DNA of 64,000 nucleotides from Taudactylus pleione (Eukaryota; Chordata; Amphibia; Anura; Myobatrachidae): positions 310,001-374,000 of the forward strand of contig JAUIMM010000583.1 of the NCBI GenBank assembly GCA_031769625.1, read 5' to 3'. Positions within the stretch are counted from its first letter, which is position 1; every line of letters begins with the position of its first letter. Made by a program: the position numbers and the translations under genes. Positions 59,455 through 64,000 of the stretch are shown in pieces. The notes under the pieces are model-generated. The model saw only the letters and a list, made by a program, of their open reading frames with translations. It was not told the origin of the DNA and did no database searches.

Positions 59455-59689
59455 TGGATACTCTGGCTAAATCCAAGTCTGCCTTCCTCCCTTCGGCTTC
59501 AGCACCTACTAAGGTGAGGAGCTCTGCTTTTCGGTCCTTCAGGTTCAGGGAAAGGCCAAAGGTCAGTCTTTTCCGAGGCAGTCGGCAACCAAGTCTGCCT
59601 CTAAACCCAAGAAGCAGGCCTGGAGTGCCAGGCGCCCTGCTTCCAAACAGGAAGATAAACCTTCTGCCTGATGGGATGGGCCTCCCTCT

Positions 59690-60814
59690 GGGGGACCCCA
59701 GAGTGGGAGGCCGACCTCTTCAATTTGCCCAGTGCTGGCACAATACCACCACGGATGCCTGGGTTCAAGAAGTGGTCTCCCAGGGGTACGCCCTGTCTTT
59801 TCGGCACAGGCCGCCCCACCAGTTTTTCTGCACAAGTCCTTCTCAGGACAAAAGCAAGGCTTTACAGATTCAGGAGGCTAGTCCTTGCTGAAAGCAGGGG
59901 TCATTGTTCCCATTCCTCAATCACAACGAGGGACGGGGTACTACTCTACTCTGTTTCTGGTGCAGAAACCCAATGGTTCTCATCGCCCTATCCTCAATTT
60001 GAAGTCTCTGAACAAATTCCTCAGAGTTCCCAAATTCAGGATGGAAACGTTACGTTCCATCATTCTGGCGATGGAACCTTGGGATTACATGGTGTCCCTG
60101 GATATCCAGGACGCCTACCTCCATGTTCCGATAGCACCTTCACACCAGCGGTATCTCAGGTTCGCTATCCTTCAACATCACTATCAGTTCCGGGCGCTAC
60201 CCTTTGGCCTCTCCACGGTACCAAGGGGATTCACCAAGGTGATGGCAATCATGGCCGCACATCTTCGGAAGCAGAACGTATGGCTGCTGCCGTACCTGGA
60301 CGACCCCCTTTTGCTGGCGAGCTCTCCGGAGGTACTGATTCAACATCTCCACCTGACGATCGCTTGTCTGCAAGCGCACGGGTGGTTGATAAATTGGAGA
60401 AAGTCTTGCCTGATTCCATCACAGCGGATGGTTCATTTGGGAGCCCTGCTAGATTCTCGTCAGCAAAGGATCTTCCTGACTCCAGAAAAGCTCTCCTCCC
60501 TACAGCTGCGGATACACAGTTGCCCAAGCAGTTGCCGCCTGTCAGTCCATTCGGCAATGAGAGTTCTGGGGTCCATGGTGTCGGTATTCGACATGGTGGA
60601 ATTTGCCCAGTTCCATTCACGGCCCCTGCAGGGGCTGATTCTATCAGAATGGAACGGGTTACCTCACCAGATCCGCTCTCAGATGCTGGTGTTGTCCCCA
60701 GAGGTTCGGCAGTCTTTGGCCTGGTGGCTTCAGACAGCTCATCTGGTCGAGGGGCGCCCCTTTTGGATCCCGGACTGGGTCCTTCTCACAACAGATGCCA
60801 GTCTCCGGGGTTGA
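59690..60814 (+). pseudogene. DIRS reverse transcriptase domain
   Basis: The N-terminal segment (RPLQFAQCWHNTTTDAWVQE) lies in a shifted frame up to 59885. From there one frame runs through LKAGVIVPIPQSQRG, KPNGSHRPILNLKSLNKFL, DIQDAYLHVPIAPSHQRYL (first catalytic Asp), FRALPFGLSTVPRGFTKV, PYLDDPLLLASS (catalytic YLDD at 60293-60304), INWRKSCLIPSQRMVHLG and DWVLLTTDASLRG. A TGA at 60812-60814 ends it exactly where RNase H begins (TDASLRG*GA). The order and spacing are those of DIRS/Ngaro reverse transcriptases. Confidence 0.88.
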
Positions 60815-61500
60815 GGGGCAGTGACAGGCTCATTGTCACTTCAGGGACGTTGGACTGCGGAGGAAGCACTTCTCCCCATCAACATCCTGGAACTGCGGGC
60901 AGTGTACAGGGCCCTGCAGTCATCCGGCACCGCTCTTCAAGGAAGGGTGGTTCAAGTTCAGTCCGGCACCACGGTGGCGTACATCAACCACCAGGAGGAA
61001 CTCGCAGTCGGGCTGCGATGTCGGAGGTGCCACATTCCAGCGATCTCAGCGGTCTTCATCCCCGGAGTCCTCAATTGGGAGGCGGACTTCCTCAGCCGTC
61101 ACGACGTGCATCCCGGGGAATGGTCGCTTCACCCAGAGGTGTTTCAGCTACTCGTGGACAGATGGGGGCTGCCGGAGCTGGACTTGATGGCCTCCTGTCA
61201 CAATCACAAGTTGCCCGTTTACAGGTCAAGGACAAGAGACGCAGGCGCATGTCAGTGAAATGGACGTTTCACCTGGCGTATCTGTTTCCTCCGATATCCC
61301 TGCTACCTCGGGTCCTGCGGAAATTCAAGCAGGACGGCGGCGCGCTCGTGCTGGTGGCTCCAGCGTGGCCCAGACGTCCTTGGTACTCCGATCTGAGGAG
61401 CCTCTCCATCGACGCTCCGTACCTTCTTCCTCAGTGTCAGGACCTACTGTCTCAAGGGCCCTGCCTTTACCCAGATCTGGGTCGGCTGTCTGGGTCTTGG
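60815..61500 (+). pseudogene. DIRS RNase H and following domain
   Basis: Same frame as the RT up to 61258: GRWTAEEALLPINILELRAVYRAL, VAYINHQEEL, FIPGVLNWEADFLSR and HPEVFQLLVDRWGLPELDLMAS. That series is characteristic of DIRS-group RNase H. Near 61250 it slips into another frame (VKWTFHLAYLFPPISLLPRVLR and LVLVAPAWPRRPWYSDL), the segment linking to the recombinase. One stop and one frameshift inactivate it. Confidence 0.82.
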
Positions 61501-61502
61501 GG

Positions 61503-63087
61503 CTTCTCGGGTTCGGTTATTAGTACCATGCTCAGGGCCTGCAAGCCTGCTTCCGCACGGATTTACCACAGGGTGTGGCGCACTTACTTTCAGTGGTGTG
61601 AGTCCAGAAACTATGATCCTCAGGTGTTCCGAGTTTCTAGGATCTTGCAATTTCTACAATCAGGTTTGGACCTAGGCTTACGCCTTGCCTCCCTGAAGGT
61701 GCATGTGTCCGCACTGTCCGTGTGGTTCCAGCGAAGGATCGCTACACTGCCAGATGTTCACACTTTTTTCCAAGGTGTTCTCCGAATCCAGCCTCCCTTC
61801 GTGCCTCCTGTGGGACTTGGCGGTGGCTCTTCGGGTCCTGCAGGGTCCTCCTTTTGAGCCTCTTGAGTCGGTGGAACTCAAGTGGTTAACGTTTAAGACC
61901 GTTTTTCTCCTGGCAATTGCTTCTGCCAGGAGGGTGTCAGAGTTGGGGGCGCTTTCCTGTCGTCCCCCTTTTCTGATTTTTCACCAGGACCGAGCAGTGC
62001 TTCGCACTTGTCCTGAGTTTTTGCCTAAGGTAGTCTCTAAGTTCCACATCAATCAGGAACTTGTGGTGCCAGCTTTTCAGTCTCCTGATCTTACAGCTGG
62101 TGAGGCTTCGTTGGACGTTGTGCGTGCTCTCAGATTTTATGTTGACAGGACTGCTTCTGTTAGAAGGTCCGATTCTTTGTTTGTCCTCTTTGGTTTTCAT
62201 AAGAGGGGTTGGCCTGCCAACAAACAAACTGTTGCCCGTTGGCTTTGTTCTGTTATTCGTGAGGCTTGTATACAGGAAGGTTTACCTGTTCTGGCCTCTG
62301 TTAAGGCTCATTCCACTCGGGGAATGGGTATGAAATACCGCCGGCCGCATGGCCGTCGGTTCGATTCCCGTCAGCGGCAGCCCGACAAGAGCAGAGTTAG
62401 AAGCAGCGGAAGCCCTACAGCGCTGGAAATCCCGATCGTGGATAGGTAAGTATGTACCAACCTAACACCCCTAACCCTAACCCTCCTTAGGGGTGCCTAA
62501 CCCTAACTTCCCCCCAAGTGCCTAATCCTAATCCCCCCTCTAAGTGCCTAACCCTAACCACCCTCTTCCCCGCTGCCTAAAACTAAGTCCCCCGGGGGGG
62601 TGCCTAACCCTAAGTCCCCCCGGGGGTGCCTAACCCTGACCCTAGCCTAACCCTAACCCTCCCGGGGGGGTGCCTAACCCTAAGTCCCCCCCGGGGGCCC
62701 TTAACCTAACCCTCCCCCCCGCGGCTGTCTGCTCGCGGCGCCCGGCATCACTATGATCAGGATGCCGGGCGCCGGTCTCCCGGCGTCGGGGAAATGCGGG
62801 CGTCTACATCTAGACACCCGGCATTTCACCCTTGCCGGGATATGACAGTCGGGAAGCCGGCTGCCGGTATTTAGGCAGTCGGCTTCCCGATTGCTTCCCC
62901 CACTCGGTCTGTGGGTCCTTCTTGGGTTGCTAGACGTGGTGCCTCCGCTGTTCAGCTGTGCAAGGCAGCCACTTGGTCTTCAATTCAGACGTTTTTGAGG
63001 TTTTATGCGTTTGACACCTTTGCCTCTCAGGATGCATCCTTTGGGCACAGGATTCTCTTTTCTGCACAGGAGCATCCCCGCCCTTAG
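61503..63087 (+). pseudogene. Tyrosine recombinase of the DIRS element, split by a nested MITE
   Basis: The recombinase integrates the circular DNA intermediate. The N-terminal SAM-like part (YHRVWRTYFQWCESRNYDP, LASLKVHVSALSVWF) is in one frame to about 61800, then shifts (WDLAVALRVLQGPPFEPL). The catalytic Arg lies in IASARRVSELGAL and the His-x-x-Arg in VKAHSTR at 62300-62320. There the MITE at 62321-62899 intervenes. After its 8-bp duplication the frame resumes at 62908 (SVGPSWVARRG) in the correct phase and ends at a TAG (63085-63087) after GHRILFSAQEHPRP. The nucleophile Tyr is probably that of LRFYAFDTF. Confidence 0.82.
62321..62899 (-). mobile_element. Telomere-like-repeat MITE (copy C) with 8-bp target duplication
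   Basis: CCACTCGG occurs at 62313-62320 and 62900-62907. The element starts GGAATGGG and ends GCTTCCC, weak inverted ends. It contains CCTAACCCTAACCCTCC units (62460-62715), the TATGTACC junction and GTCGGGAAGCCGGCTGCC hairpins. It is copy A/B in reverse orientation. An 8-bp duplication suggests a hAT-like transposase in trans. No coding capacity. Confidence 0.75.
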
Positions 63088-63106
63088 TTGAACTGCTTTG
63101 GGACAT

Positions 63107-63219
63107 CCCCAAGGTCAACCCTGTGGACCCCCTATGGACCCTGAAGTAGAAAACAAGAGATATGGTAAGAACTTACCTTTGTTATCTCTGTTTCTACAAA
63201 GTCCATAGGGTCCACAGGG
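63107..63219. repeat. DIRS internal complementary region
   Basis: The first half (CCCCAAGGTCAACCCTGTGG to GAAGTAGAA) is complementary to the left end. The second half (ACAAGAGATATGGTAAG to CCACAGGG) is complementary to the right end at 63487-63559. Confidence 0.85.
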
Positions 63220-63365
63220 CGCCCGCCCTGACGCACCTGGCTTTAAATGGGCTGTGTGGCTGGTCACTGGTTTTTCCGTCTCCCATTTCTGTGAGTATGG
63301 TTTCTTGTGTGTTCCAGTCTTCCTTCTCTCTGTTTAGTCTCCTCCTCCGGCCTTGGCTGCTTACC

Positions 63366-63520
63366 AACTGAGGTGCCTGTGGCTCGGGGGCGGGGTATAG
63401 AGGAGGACGGACCTAAATGTATCCTGGGAGCAGTGAAAGCTTTAACTGCGTGGTGCCCATGGATCCAGATCCAGCTATACCCCAAGGTCAACCCTGTGGA
63501 CCCTATGGACTTCGTAGAAA
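63366..63520 (-). repeat. DIRS right inverted terminal repeat
   Basis: Runs from AACTGAGGTGCCTGTGG to GACTTCGTAGAAA and is the inverted counterpart of 56634-56796. Confidence 0.85.
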
Positions 63521-63559
63521 CAGAGATAACAAAGGTAAGTTCTTACCATATCTCTTGTT

Positions 63560-64000
63560 ATAGCAATGTGAGATTACTTTGGAAGGACTGAAGACTGATT
63601 TCTGCATGGTAGTTGCCACCAATAGTACAGCACATTTAATATATCAGATGTCACCAATGCTTTGTGCCCCCATTGTATCCTTCACCCCGGCGATTTGTAT
63701 CAGAGGGAACAGACTGTGTACATACAATCAGCTGCAGGTATAGAGAGGGCAAAATGCCCTACAGACCTATAAACTGCCCTGACTCCGCCCCCTGAGAGGC
63801 ACCCCGACCCAGGACAATCACGCTCCGCAGCACTTACCTAAATGTGGAGCTCTGCTCCTGCAAGAAGCTCCTCCTACTTTAATGATAACTCTCTCTTCAT
63901 GCTGAGGTACAGGGAATGCAAAGTCCAAAAGAGCAAGACTCAGATATAAACTACCCCAGCCCCCACCTGCAGGCCTATGTACAGTATATACTGTATACAA
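63560..64000. other. Unassigned stretch at the window end
   Basis: No gene, RNA or repeat boundary was recognised. Confidence 0.4.

Larger units (their letters stand above)
56631..63559 (+). mobile_element. DIRS-type tyrosine-recombinase retrotransposon, nearly complete, mutated
   Basis: The element has inverted terminal repeats (left 56634-56796, right 63366-63520) and an internal complementary region (63107-63219). Its halves are complementary to the outer left end (rc of CTACTTCAGGGTCCATAGG) and the outer right end (rc of AACAAAGGTAAGTTC), exactly the DIRS arrangement used to circularise and integrate without target duplication. The internal order is gag, RT, RNase H, tyrosine recombinase. 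Several stops, frameshifts and two nested MITE-like insertions (about 57228-57750 and 62321-62899) make it inactive. Confidence 0.9.

Noticed and set aside
59671..61857. 728-codon frame across the DIRS pol region
   Set aside because: Most of it is an out-of-frame shadow of the RT and RNase H. Only its last part (from about 61255) carries the true linker and recombinase N-terminus.

Overview
The window is vertebrate nuclear DNA, most likely from a large-genome frog. The only protein-coding gene I can support is dnajb5, a class B HSP40 with the multi-exon vertebrate structure. The rest is transposon-rich: L2-type LINE, DIRS-type tyrosine-recombinase retrotransposon, Harbinger-like and hAT-like non-autonomous DNA elements, and a hammerhead-bearing, possibly Penelope-related insertion. 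DIRS, L2 and Harbinger elements together fit amphibians far better than mammals or birds. The species cannot be fixed from the sequence.

Layout. 1-5000: telomere-like G-rich repeats inside a dispersed element, a near-perfect palindromic MITE, a 54-bp minisatellite and Harbinger-like MITEs. 5109-23120: about 13 kb of purine-rich GAT/GAG minisatellite in three blocks, split by a probable hAT-like insertion (15508-17339) and a decayed L2 LINE (18290-21261). 23120-23559: GC-rich promoter and untranslated exon 1 of dnajb5, with an alternating heat-shock element, four CCAAT-type boxes and a GC box. 23560-46835: the body of dnajb5, with a probable alternative N-terminal coding exon at 34172-34389, three core coding exons, a last exon with polyadenylation signal, and introns holding minisatellites, MITEs and a transposase relic. 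46836-56630: intergenic DNA with minisatellites, several MITEs with clear target duplications, and a 1.1-kb insertion made of two perfectly matching 416-bp inverted arms flanking a hammerhead-like core. 56631-63559: an almost complete but mutated DIRS element with inverted termini, internal complementary region, gag, RT, RNase H and tyrosine recombinase. Its recombinase is split by a telomere-like-repeat MITE. 63560-64000: nothing identified.

The dnajb5 exon model rests on splice phases that agree and on close similarity to the vertebrate DNAJB5 protein. Transposon class assignments rest on motifs, terminal repeats and target duplications read by eye. No database search was possible.
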